From Thermomonas paludicola (GTDB lineage: Bacteria > Pseudomonadota > Gammaproteobacteria > Xanthomonadales > Xanthomonadaceae): a stretch of DNA of 64,000 bases. Under the pieces are notes generated by a model. That model saw only the letters and a program-made list of their open reading frames with translations. It was not told the DNA's origin and made no database searches. Position numbers and translations under genes: made by a program. This document shows, piece by piece, positions 8,594 through 18,997 of the stretch. How positions within the stretch are numbered: position 1 is the first letter of the stretch; the number at the start of each line of letters is the position of its first letter. The DNA is taken from NCBI RefSeq assembly GCF_024498955.1, contig NZ_CP093311.1:1736001-1800000 (forward strand), read 5' to 3'.

Positions 8594-10816
8594 TCACTTG
8601 CCCACCTGCAAACGCCAGTTGCCAATCAGGTTGAACGGCGCCCAGTAATACGGATGCGCGGTTTCCGGATTGGCCAGCACTGCACGCTGCGCATCCCGCA
8701 TCGCGTCCTGCACTTCCACGCCCTTGGCCAGATCGGCATACAGGGTGGTCATCAGCTTTTCGGTGGCCGCGTCCGATACCGGCCACAGCGATGCCAGCAA
8801 GGTGGAAGTGCCGGCCGACAGGAAGGAGCGGGTGAAGCCCAGCACCTCGTCACCGTCTTCCACCCGCCCCAGGCCCGATTCACAGGCCGACAGCGCGACC
8901 ATCGCCACATTGCCCAGGTGCATGCCCAGCACGTCCTTGGCCTCCAGGTAGTTCGGCTGGCCGTTCTCGTCGGCCAGCAGCACCTTGGAATGCAGCGGAT
9001 CCAGCGTATCGGCCATCGCGTGCGCGGCGATATGCACCAGCCTTGCCTGCGGCGCATTGGCCACGAAATTGGCCTTGTTGGCCTGTTCGCGGAAAAACAG
9101 GGTTGCGCCCGGGAATTGCTGCGCCAGTTCATGCACTTCGCGCTCGGCCCCGGGCAGAGGGTCGGCCACGTCGGGATTGATCGCGGGATTGCCGAACGCC
9201 AGCAGCTGCGGCGCCACCGTCGGCGTGTGCCGTGCCAGCCGGATCGCAACGCTGATGGACGGCGCAATCGAAATGGGGTTGCGCTCGATCAGGTATTGGC
9301 CATCCAGCCGCAGCGCCTGGAAGGGCAGGTAATGCAGCGGCCCGTGGGGGATGATCACCAACCGCTTGCCCGCCGGCACGCCCAGCGGGGCCAGCAGCAG
9401 CTGACCGATCTTGTCGCTCACCGCCGCCGCATTCGGGCTGACCCGAATCAAGGCGTCCCGGTACGCGTCCACCAGCCGGGCCAAGTCGGCGCGCGGCAGC
9501 GTCACCGGGAACGTGACCTCACGCACGCCGTCACTGGACAACACCCACGCCAGCAGCCGGTCCGGCAAGGTGTGGTAAGCCACCACCACTTCATCCGGCC
9601 GGAGCATCGCCTGCAAGCTGGCAGCGTCCAGCGCGGACACGTCGCCCTGGTTGATCTCCACCCTGCCGGCCACCGCATCCAGCAGCGCCCGCGAGCGGCT
9701 GCGCTCGCTGATGTCGAACGCCTGGCCCGCCTGCCCCAGCCGGCTGTGCAGGTCGATGGCCCGTTCGAACACCGATTGCAGGTCGGAGAACAGGCCCATC
9801 TTGAACTCGTCGCTGCGGAACCTGGCACGCGCCTTGTCGAATTCGCCAATCGCCTGATCCAGGGCATTGGCAGCATCGGTGTCGCGGCCCAGCGCCTGCT
9901 CGCTGCGTGAAACGCCATCCAGTGCCCATGCCCGATAGAAGCCCGGGTCGTCCGGCACGGCCGTACCCGCCAGCTGCTGGTACAGCGCCAGCGCCTCGGC
10001 CGGCTTGTTCTCGGCCAGCAGCAGCCGGCCGCGCGTACGCTGCAGCTGCGCCTTCTGTGCCACGTCCTGCGGCTCCGGAAGCGCCTCCACCACGCTGCGC
10101 GCGCGCGCCAGATCACCCGACAGGATCAACGCATTGGCCAGCGATGCATCCACCAGTGGACGGAAACGCGCGGAGCTCTCGCCCCGCGCCTGGTCATAAG
10201 CGGCGATGGCCTCGTCGTAGCGGCGCTGCCGCGTGCGCACGTCGCCCAATACCTTGCGTGCCGGCCCGTTGACCTGGGTTGGGTCCAGGCCCGGGTACTT
10301 CAATGCCAGCGTGGCGAACTGCTCGGCCCGCTCCAGTTGTCCGGCATAGCTGAACGCGATCGCCAGATCGCGGTACGCCTTGCCCAGCAAATCCGTGTTG
10401 CCGGTCTGCAGGGCGACGTGCAGGGCCTTGCTGGCAGCGCGCGCACTCTCGCGGAACTCGCCCTTTTCCGCCAGTTCCACCGCCTGGCTGCAATAGGCAT
10501 AGCCGTCCAGCTTGACCGCCTCACGCGCATACAGCGCCGCGCCTTCCGCCGCCATGGAAAGGGCCGTGTCGGCATCATCCAGGCGGCCAATCGCCGCCAG
10601 CACTTCGCGCGCTTCACCCTTGGCATCCGGCGCTTGCGCGGCAGGCGCTGCTGTCGGCGGCGCAGCAGCGGGTGCCGACTGCGCGCCGGCTGCCACACTC
10701 GCGGCAACCATCACGCCCGGCTCCGGGCTGCAGGCCGCGTAAGCGGCGGGACTGGCGAACGAACAACCCAGCAACAGGACGGCAAGCCCGAAGGCAAAAG
10801 ACGCGGCGCGAGGCAT
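8594..10816 (-). CDS. Exported TPR-CHAT domain (caspase-like) protein
   Basis: The 740-residue protein has an N-terminal export signal (ASFAFGLAVLLLGCSFA). LLGC could be a lipobox, and a signal peptidase I site at AYAA is the alternative. Residues about 70-400 are TPR-like helical repeats. The C-terminal CHAT domain (caspase HetF associated with TPRs) spans about 430-735. The caspase-type dyad is visible as His599 in HIAAHA and Cys645 in LSACESG, followed by the GFTRSFLSAG and SLWPVSD motifs typical of the family. A GGGAG site lies 8 bases before the ATG at 10816. CHAT proteins are predicted clan CD cysteine peptidases. As first gene of the TPS operon it may process or activate the exoprotein, which is inference. 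Confidence 0.9.
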   Translation of the reverse strand: MPRAASFAFGLAVLLLGCSFASPAAYAACSPEPGVMVAASVAAGAQSAPAAAPPTAAPAAQAPDAKGEAREVLAAIGRLDDADTALSMAAEGAALYAREAVKLDGYAYCSQAVELAEKGEFRESARAASKALHVALQTGNTDLLGKAYRDLAIAFSYAGQLERAEQFATLALKYPGLDPTQVNGPARKVLGDVRTRQRRYDEAIAAYDQARGESSARFRPLVDASLANALILSGDLARARSVVEALPEPQDVAQKAQLQRTRGRLLLAENKPAEALALYQQLAGTAVPDDPGFYRAWALDGVSRSEQALGRDTDAANALDQAIGEFDKARARFRSDEFKMGLFSDLQSVFERAIDLHSRLGQAGQAFDISERSRSRALLDAVAGRVEINQGDVSALDAASLQAMLRPDEVVVAYHTLPDRLLAWVLSSDGVREVTFPVTLPRADLARLVDAYRDALIRVSPNAAAVSDKIGQLLLAPLGVPAGKRLVIIPHGPLHYLPFQALRLDGQYLIERNPISIAPSISVAIRLARHTPTVAPQLLAFGNPAINPDVADPLPGAEREVHELAQQFPGATLFFREQANKANFVANAPQARLVHIAAHAMADTLDPLHSKVLLADENGQPNYLEAKDVLGMHLGNVAMVALSACESGLGRVEDGDEVLGFTRSFLSAGTSTLLASLWPVSDAATEKLMTTLYADLAKGVEVQDAMRDAQRAVLANPETAHPYYWAPFNLIGNWRLQVGK

Positions 10817-10904
10817 GCGGGAAACTCCCGGGCAACTGGCAGGCAAGACCTGCACGATCCGCCGAGTCTAGGAAGCAGCACTGCACTGGCCTATTCGCGA
10901 TAAG

Positions 10905-10926
10905 GCATAGCGCGAACAGGCTATGC
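10905..10926. promoter_or_regulatory. Inverted repeat GCATAGC-N8-GCTATGC in the CHAT/motA divergent region
   Basis: GCATAGC (10905-10911) and GCTATGC (10920-10926) are perfect inverted copies with centres about 1.5 helical turns apart. They lie about 90 bases upstream of the CHAT gene start and 185 bases upstream of motA. The geometry fits a dimeric repressor or activator operator. The rest of the 294-base divergent region (10817-11110) holds only a weak motA -10 candidate, CATAAT at 11076-11081, with no good -35. Confidence 0.35.
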
Positions 10927-11110
10927 ACGAGGTTGTCCGCTTGTTCCGCCCGTTGTCGTGCGGCAGGCCGGCAGGCGTCACCAGCCTGTGTGCCCCGGGC
11001 CACGGGCGGGCCAGCGCACAGGCGCCATCCACGCAGGCCGTCACGCGTGGGCTACAGGTTTTCCCCATTCAGTACCATAATGAAAATTCACCCGTCCCCA
11101 TGACCCGCCC

Positions 11111-11965
11111 ATGCTGATAATCGTCGGTTTCGTTGTCGTCTTCCTCAGCGTGATCGGCGGCTTCCTCGGCTCCCACGGAAAGCTGGGCGCGCTGTGGCAG
11201 CCGTTCGAATTCGTGATCATCGGCGGTGCGGCGATTGGCGCGTTCCTGGTCGCAACGCCAATGAAAACGGTCAAGCAGACCCTTGCCGACACCATCGGCG
11301 TGTTCAAGGGCCCGCGCTATCAGTCCAAGGACTATCTCGACGCCCTCAGCCTGCTGTATGAACTGCTCAACCGTGCCCGCCGAGAAGGCTTCATGGCGCT
11401 GGAAAGCCACGTCGAAAACCCGAAGGAAAGCGCGCTGTTCGCCAACTATCCGGCCATCCTGGGCGACCACCACCTGATGGACTTCATCACCGACTGCCTG
11501 CGGCTGATGATCGGCTCCAACATCGAGCCGCACGAGCTGGAGCCGCTGCTGGAGCTGGAGCTGGAAAAACACCATCACGAAGTCATGGCGCCTGCCCATG
11601 CCCTGACCAAGATGGCAGACAGCCTGCCCGGCTTCGGCATCGTGGCTGCGGTGCTTGGCATCGTCATCACCATGGGCTCGATCGGCGGCGACATCGCCCA
11701 GGTGGGTGAACACGTGGCCGGCGCGCTGGTCGGCACCTTCCTGGGCATCCTGCTGGCGTATGGCTTCGTGGGGCCGCTGGCATCGGCGATGGAGGCGCGC
11801 GCGGAGCAGGATTCGCGCATCTATGAGTCGGTGAAGACCGCCCTGCTGGCCAGCTTGCGCGGCTATCCACCCAAAATCGCGATGGAGTTCGCGCGCAAGA
11901 CAGTGCCGTCCGAACAACGCCCGGGATTCGCCCAATTCGAACAACACATCAAGACGCTCAAATAA
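11111..11965 (+). CDS. motA: Flagellar motor stator protein MotA
   Basis: The 284-residue protein has four predicted membrane segments: one at residues 2-22, one around 35-50, and a pair near 170-190 and 200-225. A cytoplasmic loop between segments 2 and 3 carries the conserved charged stretch NRARREGFMALESHVENPKES, which contacts the rotor protein FliG. The ADSLPGFGIVAAVLGIVITMG segment is the family's proton-channel helix. Length and order match MotA. It forms the A5B2 stator with MotB, whose gene starts 3 bases downstream. Confidence 0.96.
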   Translation: MLIIVGFVVVFLSVIGGFLGSHGKLGALWQPFEFVIIGGAAIGAFLVATPMKTVKQTLADTIGVFKGPRYQSKDYLDALSLLYELLNRARREGFMALESHVENPKESALFANYPAILGDHHLMDFITDCLRLMIGSNIEPHELEPLLELELEKHHHEVMAPAHALTKMADSLPGFGIVAAVLGIVITMGSIGGDIAQVGEHVAGALVGTFLGILLAYGFVGPLASAMEARAEQDSRIYESVKTALLASLRGYPPKIAMEFARKTVPSEQRPGFAQFEQHIKTLK

Positions 11966-11968
11966 GCC

Positions 11969-12949
11969 ATGGCCGGCAAGGATGAAAAACCGACGCTGGT
12001 CATCCGGCGGGTCAAGAAGGTGGTTGCCGGCGGGCACCACGGCGGCTCATGGAAAGTGGCGTATGCCGACTTCGTGACCGCGATGATGGCGTTCTTCCTG
12101 GTGATGTGGCTGGTGGGCGCGCTGACCACCAAGCAACGCGAGGCGGTGTCGGATTATTTCAAGAACCCCAGCCCGATCGCCGGCAACAGCCCGGCACCCG
12201 CGCAAGGCCAGAATGGCCCCGGCGGCGCCAGCAATTCAATGATCAAGCTGGGCGGCACGATGGAATTGCCCAAGGGGCCGGGCCAGGAATTCACCCGCGA
12301 TCCGGGCGACCAGCCTTCGGAAGCCGACAAGCAGCGCCAGGAAAAACAGAGGCTGGAGCAGCTGATGCAGGAGCTGCAGGAGGCCATCGAGAAGAGCCAG
12401 GCGCTGGAGCCATTCAAGGACCAGCTGCTGCTGGACATCACCGCGGAAGGCCTGCGCATCCAGATCGTGGACAAACAGAACCGGCCGATGTTCGACCTCG
12501 GCAGCGCCAGGCTGATGCCCTATACGGTGACGATCCTGCAGGAGCTGTCCCACTTCATCAATAAAGTCCCCAATCGCATCAGCATTGCGGGGCACACCGA
12601 CAACACGCTGTATTCCACGCGCATCGGCTACAGCAACTGGGAGTTGAGCGCGGATCGCGCCAATGCCGCACGCCGCGCACTGCTGGAAGGCGGCATGGAA
12701 GAGTCCAAGGTGGCGCGCGTGGTCGGCTTTGGATCTTCAATCCCGTTCGACAAGCAGAACCCGCTCAATCCGATCAACCGCCGGATCAGCATCGTGGTGA
12801 TGACCAGGGCGGCAGAGGACGCCGCGCTGGGGCTGGGCGAATCCAGACCGGTGCCGATGGTCGGCGCTGCGCTGGCGCCCGCACCTGCCACTGCACCTGC
12901 CACAGCACCTGCGCCAGCCGCCGCTGTCAATGCCGCCGGCAGCCACTGA
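11969..12949 (+). CDS. motB: Flagellar motor stator protein MotB
   Basis: The 326-residue protein has a short cytoplasmic N-terminus and a single membrane helix (residues about 30-52). The helix contains Asp34 in the YADFVTAMMAFFL motif, equivalent to the proton-carrying Asp32 of E. coli MotB. A plug/linker follows, then an OmpA-type peptidoglycan-binding domain (about 165-280) with ISIAGHTDN and NWELSADRANAARR. The tail is an Ala/Pro repeat ending in Ala, Gly, Ser and His. It anchors the stator to the cell wall. It is 3 bases downstream of motA and converges on proA. Confidence 0.96.
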   Translation: MAGKDEKPTLVIRRVKKVVAGGHHGGSWKVAYADFVTAMMAFFLVMWLVGALTTKQREAVSDYFKNPSPIAGNSPAPAQGQNGPGGASNSMIKLGGTMELPKGPGQEFTRDPGDQPSEADKQRQEKQRLEQLMQELQEAIEKSQALEPFKDQLLLDITAEGLRIQIVDKQNRPMFDLGSARLMPYTVTILQELSHFINKVPNRISIAGHTDNTLYSTRIGYSNWELSADRANAARRALLEGGMEESKVARVVGFGSSIPFDKQNPLNPINRRISIVVMTRAAEDAALGLGESRPVPMVGAALAPAPATAPATAPAPAAAVNAAGSH

Positions 12950-12967
12950 GCTGCAAGGCCAGCCTGC

Positions 12968-14236
12968 TCACTTCCCCTGCAATTCCGGGTGGCGCACCTG
13001 CCCTTGCCCGCGCACCACGAAGCGTTCGATGGTCAGCGCTTCCACGCCCATCGGCCCGTAGGCATGCAGGCGCGTGGTGGAAATGCCGATCTCCGCACCC
13101 AGGCCAAGCTGGCCGCCGTCGTTGAAGCGCGACGAGGCATTGACCATGACCGCTGAACTGCGCACCGCACGCACGAAGGCCGCTGCTGCCGCCGCGTCTT
13201 CGGTCACGATGACCTCGGTATGGTCGGAACCGTGCCGGGCGATGTGCGCCAGCGCGGCCGGAAGATCGTCCACCACGCGCACCGCGAGGATCAGGTCAAG
13301 GAATTCGGCGGCATAGTCGGCCTCGCTGGCCGCGAGAACGTCGGCATCCAGTGCCCGCGTCGCCGCATCACCGCGCACTTCAACGCCGCGTGCATGCAGG
13401 GCCGCCAATGCCTGCGGCAGGAACACCGCGGCGATGTCGCGATGCACCAGCAGGGTTTCCAGCGCATTGCACACGCCGGGGCGTGAGGTCTTGCCGTCGA
13501 TCAACAACGCCAGCGCCTTGCCGGCATCTGCCGCGCGATCCACGTACAGGTGGCAGACGCCCTTGTAGTGCTTGATCACCGGGACGCGCGCGTGCTCGGC
13601 AACGAAGCGGATCAGGCTCTCGCCGCCGCGCGGGATGGCCAGGTCGACCAGGTCGGTGAGTTGCAGCAGTTCCAGCACGTGCTCGCGCGCGGTGTCGGCG
13701 ACCAAGGACACTGCTGCTTCCGGCAACCCGGCATCGCGCAGCGCCGCATGCAGGCAGGCGGCAATCGTGGCATTGCTGGCGGCCGCCTCGGAGCCGCCGC
13801 GCAGCAGTACCGCGTTGCCGGCCTTGAGGCACAGCGCCGCCGCCTCGGCAGTCACGTTCGGGCGCGCTTCGTAGATCATCGCCACCAACCCCAGCGGGAT
13901 GCGCTGGCGCTCGACCCGCACGCCGTTCGGGCGCACGTCGCTGCGGGTGATTCCACCCAGCGGATCCGCCTGCCCTGCCACTTCCCGCAGCGCATCGGCC
14001 ATGCTCTGGATTCGCGCTGCATCCAGCGCCAACCGGTCCAGCGTGGCCTTGCTGGCCCCCGCCGCACTCGCGCGCGCCAGGTCCTGCGCGTTGGCCGCCA
14101 GCAGCGCGTCCTGCCCGGCCAGCAACTGGCCAGCCATGCCTTCGATCAGCGCACGCCGGGTACCGGCATCGGTTGCCGCAATCGCGGCTTGCGCTGCGCG
14201 CGCTGCCAGCGCCAGTTCACGCACATATCCGCTCAT
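12968..14236 (-). CDS. proA: Glutamate-5-semialdehyde dehydrogenase (gamma-glutamyl phosphate reductase)
   Basis: The 422-residue protein catalyses NADPH reduction of gamma-glutamyl phosphate, the second step of proline synthesis. It shows the aldehyde-dehydrogenase-fold motifs of Pro[25 protein letters not shown], the [10 protein letters not shown] segment and the catalytic Cys in [11 protein letters not shown]. It also has the C-terminal [19 protein letters not shown] box. The start ATGA overlaps the proB stop by 4 bases, so translation is coupled. It is the last gene of the arg-pro operon. Confidence 0.96.
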   Translation of the reverse strand: MSGYVRELALAARAAQAAIAATDAGTRRALIEGMAGQLLAGQDALLAANAQDLARASAAGASKATLDRLALDAARIQSMADALREVAGQADPLGGITRSDVRPNGVRVERQRIPLGLVAMIYEARPNVTAEAAALCLKAGNAVLLRGGSEAAASNATIAACLHAALRDAGLPEAAVSLVADTAREHVLELLQLTDLVDLAIPRGGESLIRFVAEHARVPVIKHYKGVCHLYVDRAADAGKALALLIDGKTSRPGVCNALETLLVHRDIAAVFLPQALAALHARGVEVRGDAATRALDADVLAASEADYAAEFLDLILAVRVVDDLPAALAHIARHGSDHTEVIVTEDAAAAAAFVRAVRSSAVMVNASSRFNDGGQLGLGAEIGISTTRLHAYGPMGVEALTIERFVVRGQGQVRHPELQGK

Positions 14237-15381
14237 GCCGCCTCCTTGCCCGTGTCGATGCCATGCAACAGCACCAGATCGTCCCGATGGATCATCGCCT
14301 CGTCGTAGCGGAAGCCAAGAATGGCTTCGATGTCGCGGCTGTGGTGCCCCGCGATGCGCGTGCCGTCGCCGGCGTTGTATTGCGATTGCCCCCGCGCCAT
14401 CACCACGCCATCGGGCGCACGCACGTCCACCACGTCGCCGCGACGGAAGTCGCCCTCTACCCCGCAGACGCCGCCCGGCAGCAGCGATGCGCCGCGCAGC
14501 AGCGCGGCATGCGCGCCGCGATCAATGGAAACAACACCCGAAGCCGGCGCATGTCGCAGCCACTGCTTGCGCGCGCGCAGGCGGCTGCCCTGCGCGGCGA
14601 CCAGAGTGCCGCGCAAATCGCCCTGGGCCAGCGCCGTCACGGTGGCCGCATCGCGCCCGCAGAACAGCGCCGTGGCCACGCCCGCCGTGGCCGCCTTCGC
14701 AGCGGCTTCCAGCTTGGTGCGCATGCCCCCCGTGCCCAGCGCGCCCGCGTGGCCGCCGGCGGCGCGCAGCAACTCCGGGGTCACCGTATCGACGTTCACG
14801 ATCGGCCGCGCCGTCGGATCGTGCACCGGATGGCCGCTGTACAGCCCGCCGATGTCGGTGGCGATCAGCAACAGGTCGGCGTCCACCAGCGACGCCACGG
14901 CTGCCGCAAGGTTGTCGTTGTCGCCCAGCTTCAGCTCATCGACGGCCACCGTGTCGTTTTCGTTGACGATCGGCAGCGCACCCACCCGCAGCAGCTCCAA
15001 CAGAGCGGCGCGGGCATTGAGATAGCGGCGACGGTTGCGCAGATCATCGTGGGTCAGCAGCACCTGCCCGACCGGGCGCTCGAAGAATCGCTGCCAGAGC
15101 GCCATCAATTGCGCCTGTCCCATCGCCGCCAGCGCCTGCTTGGCCGCGATGGTGGGCGCCGCATCCGCGACCCTCGGCAACAGCGCGCGCCCGGCCGCCA
15201 CCGCACCGGAAGACACGATCACCACCTCACGCCCGGCTTGCAGGCTGGCCAGCACGAACTGCGCCAGTCCCAGCGCGAAGCGCGGGCTCAGGCCGCCGCC
15301 GTCGGCCGCAAGCAGGCTGCTGCCGACCTTCAGTACCGCGCGCTTCCAACGGGGAAGGGGTTGCGATGCGAAGTCATCCAT
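14233..15381 (-). CDS. proB: Glutamate 5-kinase
   Basis: The 382-residue ATP:glutamate kinase is the feedback-controlled first step of proline synthesis. The amino-acid-kinase domain starts with [11 protein letters not shown], has [12 protein letters not shown] and the [19 protein letters not shown] substrate loop, and [12 protein letters not shown] in the nucleotide site. A C-terminal PUA domain (about residues 285-365) is present, as in the full-length enzyme. The start lies 3 bases after the argH stop and the end overlaps proA. Glutamate is the shared precursor of the arg and pro products of this operon. Confidence 0.96.
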   Translation of the reverse strand: MDDFASQPLPRWKRAVLKVGSSLLAADGGGLSPRFALGLAQFVLASLQAGREVVIVSSGAVAAGRALLPRVADAAPTIAAKQALAAMGQAQLMALWQRFFERPVGQVLLTHDDLRNRRRYLNARAALLELLRVGALPIVNENDTVAVDELKLGDNDNLAAAVASLVDADLLLIATDIGGLYSGHPVHDPTARPIVNVDTVTPELLRAAGGHAGALGTGGMRTKLEAAAKAATAGVATALFCGRDAATVTALAQGDLRGTLVAAQGSRLRARKQWLRHAPASGVVSIDRGAHAALLRGASLLPGGVCGVEGDFRRGDVVDVRAPDGVVMARGQSQYNAGDGTRIAGHHSRDIEAILGFRYDEAMIHRDDLVLLHGIDTGKEAA

Positions 15382-15384
15382 GGC

Positions 15385-16695
15385 TCAGGCCTGCCCGCTC
15401 GGATCCAGCGCCTCCCAGCGCGCGCGCAGCACGTCCAGCCGCAGGTCCGCAGCCGCACCCGGCGAGGTGCGCGCCGCCAGCGAACCCTCCGGCGTGCGGC
15501 CCTGCCCGGCGCTGTCCGCAGCCACGGCAGCGGCCTTGTACGCGTCCCGAAACGGCACGCCGGCAGTCGCCGCGTCCACCGCCACGTCGGTGGCGTACAT
15601 GCCGGAATCGATCGCTGCGCGCAGCCGGTCTTCGCGCCAATCAAGGTTGGCCAACAGCGCCGGCAGCAGCTCCAGCGCCGCCAGGCCGCGACCGAAACCG
15701 TGGAAGATCGCGCCCTTGGACGCCTGCAGGTCGCGGTGGTAGCCGGATGGCAGCGACAGCAGCTGCTCGATCTCGGTGCGCGCCGCGGCGACGCTGGCGT
15801 GGGTGGCGCGCATCAGCTCGATCACGTCGGGGTTGCGCTTGTTGGGCATGATCGAACTGCCGGTGGTGTACTGCGGCGGCAAGGCGACGAAGCCGAATTC
15901 GGCGCTGGTGAACAGCGACAGGTCCCAGGCCAGGCGGCGCAGGTCCAGCGTCGCGCTGCCCAGCGCCTCCAGGGCAGCCAGCTCGAACTTGCCGCGCGAG
16001 AGCTGCGCGTAGATCGGCGACACCTGCATGCGCGCGAAGCCCAGCACCTGCGTGGTGTGCTCGCGGTCCAGGCGCAGGTTCACGCCGTAGCCGGCGGCGG
16101 TGCCGAGCGGATTGGCATCGACCAGCTTGAGCGTATCGGCGGCGCGGATCGCATCGTCGATGAAGGCCTCGGCCCAGCCCGCCCACCACATGCCCGCCGA
16201 CGACACCACCGCGCGCTGGATGTGCGTGTAGCCCGGAACCGGCAGATGTTTTTCCGCCTCGGCGCGATCCAGCGCCACCTTGGCGATCTCACGACTCAAT
16301 GCCGCCACCCGCGCCAGCTTCTCCTTCAGCCACAGCCGCGTGGCCACCAGCACCTGGTCGTTGCGGCTGCGGCCGGTGTGGATCTTGCGGCCGGCATCGC
16401 CCAGCCGTTCGGTCAGGCGCGCCTCGATGGCGGAATGGCCGTCCTCGAAGCGCTCGTCGAGGACGAAGACGCCACTGCGGAAATCGTCGGCAAGGTTGGC
16501 CAGCTCGCGCTTCAGCCCGCCCAGCTCCTCGGGAGTGAGGATGCCGATGCGCTGCAGGCCTTCGGCGTGCGCGGCGCTGGCCTTGATGTCGTGCAGGAAG
16601 AATTCCCTGTCCAGCAGCACGTCGTCGCCGGCCAGGAAGGCCTGGATCCCGGCATCCACCGCCACGCCGGGCTTCTGCCACAGAAGATCGCTCAT
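15385..16695 (-). CDS. argH: Argininosuccinate lyase
   Basis: The 436-residue protein catalyses the last step of arginine synthesis, argininosuccinate to arginine plus fumarate. It belongs to the fumarase/aspartase superfamily. The signature loop [12 protein letters not shown] with its catalytic Ser is present, together with [10 protein letters not shown] and YTHIQRA. Its ATGA start overlaps the argC stop. Fumarate made here can enter the TCA cycle through the fumarase encoded elsewhere in this window. Confidence 0.96.
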   Translation of the reverse strand: MSDLLWQKPGVAVDAGIQAFLAGDDVLLDREFFLHDIKASAAHAEGLQRIGILTPEELGGLKRELANLADDFRSGVFVLDERFEDGHSAIEARLTERLGDAGRKIHTGRSRNDQVLVATRLWLKEKLARVAALSREIAKVALDRAEAEKHLPVPGYTHIQRAVVSSAGMWWAGWAEAFIDDAIRAADTLKLVDANPLGTAAGYGVNLRLDREHTTQVLGFARMQVSPIYAQLSRGKFELAALEALGSATLDLRRLAWDLSLFTSAEFGFVALPPQYTTGSSIMPNKRNPDVIELMRATHASVAAARTEIEQLLSLPSGYHRDLQASKGAIFHGFGRGLAALELLPALLANLDWREDRLRAAIDSGMYATDVAVDAATAGVPFRDAYKAAAVAADSAGQGRTPEGSLAARTSPGAAADLRLDVLRARWEALDPSGQA

Positions 16696-17654
16696 GCCAC
16701 TTCCTCCTGCACCGGGATGCCGGCCAGTTCATCCAGCCCGAAGGCGAGATTGAGATTCTGCAACGCCTGCGTCGCTGCGCCTTTCAGCAGGTTGTCTTCG
16801 GTGGCCACCACCACCAGCCGCTTGCCGTCGTCGCTCAGCGTGAAGCCGCCGATTTCGACATGATGCTGCCCCGCGATGCGGCTCACCCACGGCGCCTTGT
16901 CCTGCACCCGCACCAGCGGTTCCCCGGCATAGCGGCCGCGGTAGCGCGCCAGCACTTCCTCGCGCTCGAACGCAATCGACAGGTGCAGGTTGGCGGTGAT
17001 GGTGAGCCCGCGGAAATGCGACGCCACGTGCGGCATGAACTCCAACGGATGGCCGAGCTGCAGCGACACCTCGCGTTCGTGCACGTGGCCGGTCAGCGCG
17101 TACGGCATCAGGTTGCCCCTCAGCAGCTCGGCGTTGTTCTTGTCCGAAGGCGTGGTGCCCGCGCCCGAATAGCCGCTCACGCCGAAGCACTGCACCGGGC
17201 CTTGCAGCACGTTCGACATCGGTGCGATCGCCAGCTGCATGGCGGTAGCGTAGCAACCGGGGTTGCTGATGCGTCGCTGCCCGGCATAGCGCGTGCGGGT
17301 CAGCTCCGGCAGGCCGTAGTACCACGACGGATCGAAGCGGTAGTCGGCGGACAGATCGACCAGCACCGGATCGGCGCCGGCGTCATCGAACTGCTGGACG
17401 ATGTGCGCGGCCTTGCCGTTCGGCAGCGCCAGCACCACCGCGTCCGCGCCGAGCGTCGGCAGTTCCTCGTGGGCGGGATTGCAGTAGCGCAGCTCGCCCG
17501 CGAAACCGTCGTTGTGGTCGGCCACGCGCTGGCCGTCCAGCTCGCGTGAGGTCACGAACGCCAGCTCGAAGCGCGGATGCGCCGAGAACAGGCGGATCAG
17601 CTCGGCGCCGGTATGGCCGCGCGCGCCGACCAGGCCAACCTTGATCCCGCTCAT
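16692..17654 (-). CDS. argC: N-acetyl-gamma-glutamyl-phosphate reductase
   Basis: The 320-residue NADPH-dependent reductase makes N-acetylglutamate semialdehyde. An N-terminal Rossmann motif [16 protein letters not shown] and the catalytic Cys in [10 protein letters not shown] are visible, followed by GVSGYSGAG and the C-terminal HVEIGGFTL region. The start at 17654 ([10 protein letters not shown]) was chosen because it opens the Rossmann fold and overlaps the argB stop by ATGA. The frame runs on far upstream, but only as an out-of-frame reading of argB and argE. Confidence 0.95.
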   Translation of the reverse strand: MSGIKVGLVGARGHTGAELIRLFSAHPRFELAFVTSRELDGQRVADHNDGFAGELRYCNPAHEELPTLGADAVVLALPNGKAAHIVQQFDDAGADPVLVDLSADYRFDPSWYYGLPELTRTRYAGQRRISNPGCYATAMQLAIAPMSNVLQGPVQCFGVSGYSGAGTTPSDKNNAELLRGNLMPYALTGHVHEREVSLQLGHPLEFMPHVASHFRGLTITANLHLSIAFEREEVLARYRGRYAGEPLVRVQDKAPWVSRIAGQHHVEIGGFTLSDDGKRLVVVATEDNLLKGAATQALQNLNLAFGLDELAGIPVQEEVA

Positions 17655-18997
17655 GCCGGCTCCTCCAGCGTCGCCGGCCGCTGGGCGCACAGCGCCACGT
17701 AGCGTTCGATGCGGTGGAAGCCCGCGTCGCCGTACCAGTACACCTTCCACTTCTCCTGCTTGATGCAGCCGTCGGACTCGGCGTCGTAGAACGCGTTGAC
17801 CGGGTTGCCGTGGCGCGTGCGCCAGAACAGCGCCGGGTTCTGCTCGCGCATCACCAGCCACACCGCCCGGCCCAGGCCCTCGCCCTGCGCCTCGTCCAGC
17901 ACCGCGAACTTGTCCAGGTACACGCCGGCCTCTTCGCGGGTGAGGATGACCGCGGCGCGGTAGTTCTCGCTGACGTAGGCGCGATGCAGCTGCGTCGTCT
18001 CGAAATAGTCCGGCAGCAGCTTGCGCCCGAACGCCGATTCGATCAGCCCGCGCAGCCGCGGCAGGTCGAAGTCGGTCCACGCAGCGCCCTGCAACACCCG
18101 CTCGCCGCGCCGCACCAGCGTGCCCGAACCCTTGTGGGTGAACAGTTCCTTGGCCAGCTCGTCGGGCCGGGTGATCGACACCGACGACGCCTGCGGCAGA
18201 CCGTCCAGCAGGTCCTTGATCTGCTCGAGCTTCACGCGCATGCCGCCCTCGATCCACGGCTGCTGCATCAGGTCGTCGTACTCGGTGGACAGGTTGATCG
18301 AGTCGATGACCCGGCCCTCGGCATCCAGCAACCCGCCGGTGCCGGTCAGGAACACGATCTTGTAGGGCTGCAGCTTCTGCACCAGCTCGTTGGCGGCGAA
18401 GTCGGCGTTGACGTTGAGGATCTGCCCTCCCACGGTCTCGCCCAGCGAGGCGATGACCGGAATCGAACCCGCCTGCAGGCTGGCCTGGATCGGCGCTAGG
18501 TCGACGCGCTTCACGTCGCCGACCAGCCCGTAGCGCTCGCGGTCCATGTAGTCGGCCTCGAACACGCCGGACACGATCGAGGTGGCGCGTGCATCCGCCG
18601 CCTGCAACGCCTCCACCAGCTTCAGGTTCTGCGCATGGAACACGCGGCGCACGATGGCCAGCGCCTCCGGCGAGGTCACCCGCAGGCCGTCGATGGTCTG
18701 CTTGACGATGCCGGCGGCGGACAGCTCCACGTCCAGCTGCGGGCCAGCGCCGTGGATGACGATGGGCGTCAGGCCCACGTCCTGCAGGAAGGCCAGCGAG
18801 GACACCAGTGCGTCGAGGTCGTCGCGCAGCACCGCGCCGCCCACCTTGACCACGGCGAAGCGCGCCGCGTCCAGCTGCGAAAAACGCTTCAGGTACTGCG
18901 AAATTTCCTTCGCGCTGCCCATGCTGGACAGCAGCCGCACGATGGTCTGGCGGGTCTGCGGATCGTGCACGGCGTGTGGGGAGAGGATCGGGGTCAC
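17651..18997 (-). CDS. argB: Bifunctional N-acetylglutamate kinase/synthase (ArgB-type NAGS-K)
   Basis: The 448-residue protein is longer than single-domain kinases (about 260-300). An N-terminal amino-acid-kinase domain ([37 protein letters not shown]) is followed by a GNAT-like domain from about residue 290 ([32 protein letters not shown]). This two-domain enzyme is known from Xanthomonas and Maricaulis relatives, where it both makes and phosphorylates N-acetylglutamate. No separate argA or argJ is in the window. The GTG at 18997 was chosen because it overlaps the argE' stop (GTGA) and reads into [19 protein letters not shown]. Arginine feedback is likely to act here, by family knowledge. 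Confidence 0.92.
   Translation of the reverse strand: MTPILSPHAVHDPQTRQTIVRLLSSMGSAKEISQYLKRFSQLDAARFAVVKVGGAVLRDDLDALVSSLAFLQDVGLTPIVIHGAGPQLDVELSAAGIVKQTIDGLRVTSPEALAIVRRVFHAQNLKLVEALQAADARATSIVSGVFEADYMDRERYGLVGDVKRVDLAPIQASLQAGSIPVIASLGETVGGQILNVNADFAANELVQKLQPYKIVFLTGTGGLLDAEGRVIDSINLSTEYDDLMQQPWIEGGMRVKLEQIKDLLDGLPQASSVSITRPDELAKELFTHKGSGTLVRRGERVLQGAAWTDFDLPRLRGLIESAFGRKLLPDYFETTQLHRAYVSENYRAAVILTREEAGVYLDKFAVLDEAQGEGLGRAVWLVMREQNPALFWRTRHGNPVNAFYDAESDGCIKQEKWKVYWYGDAGFHRIERYVALCAQRPATLEEPA

Noticed and set aside
14173..16863. 896-codon + strand open frame
   Set aside because: It is exactly antisense to proB and argH, both with complete catalytic motifs and overlapping starts and stops. 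High GC produces long antisense frames.
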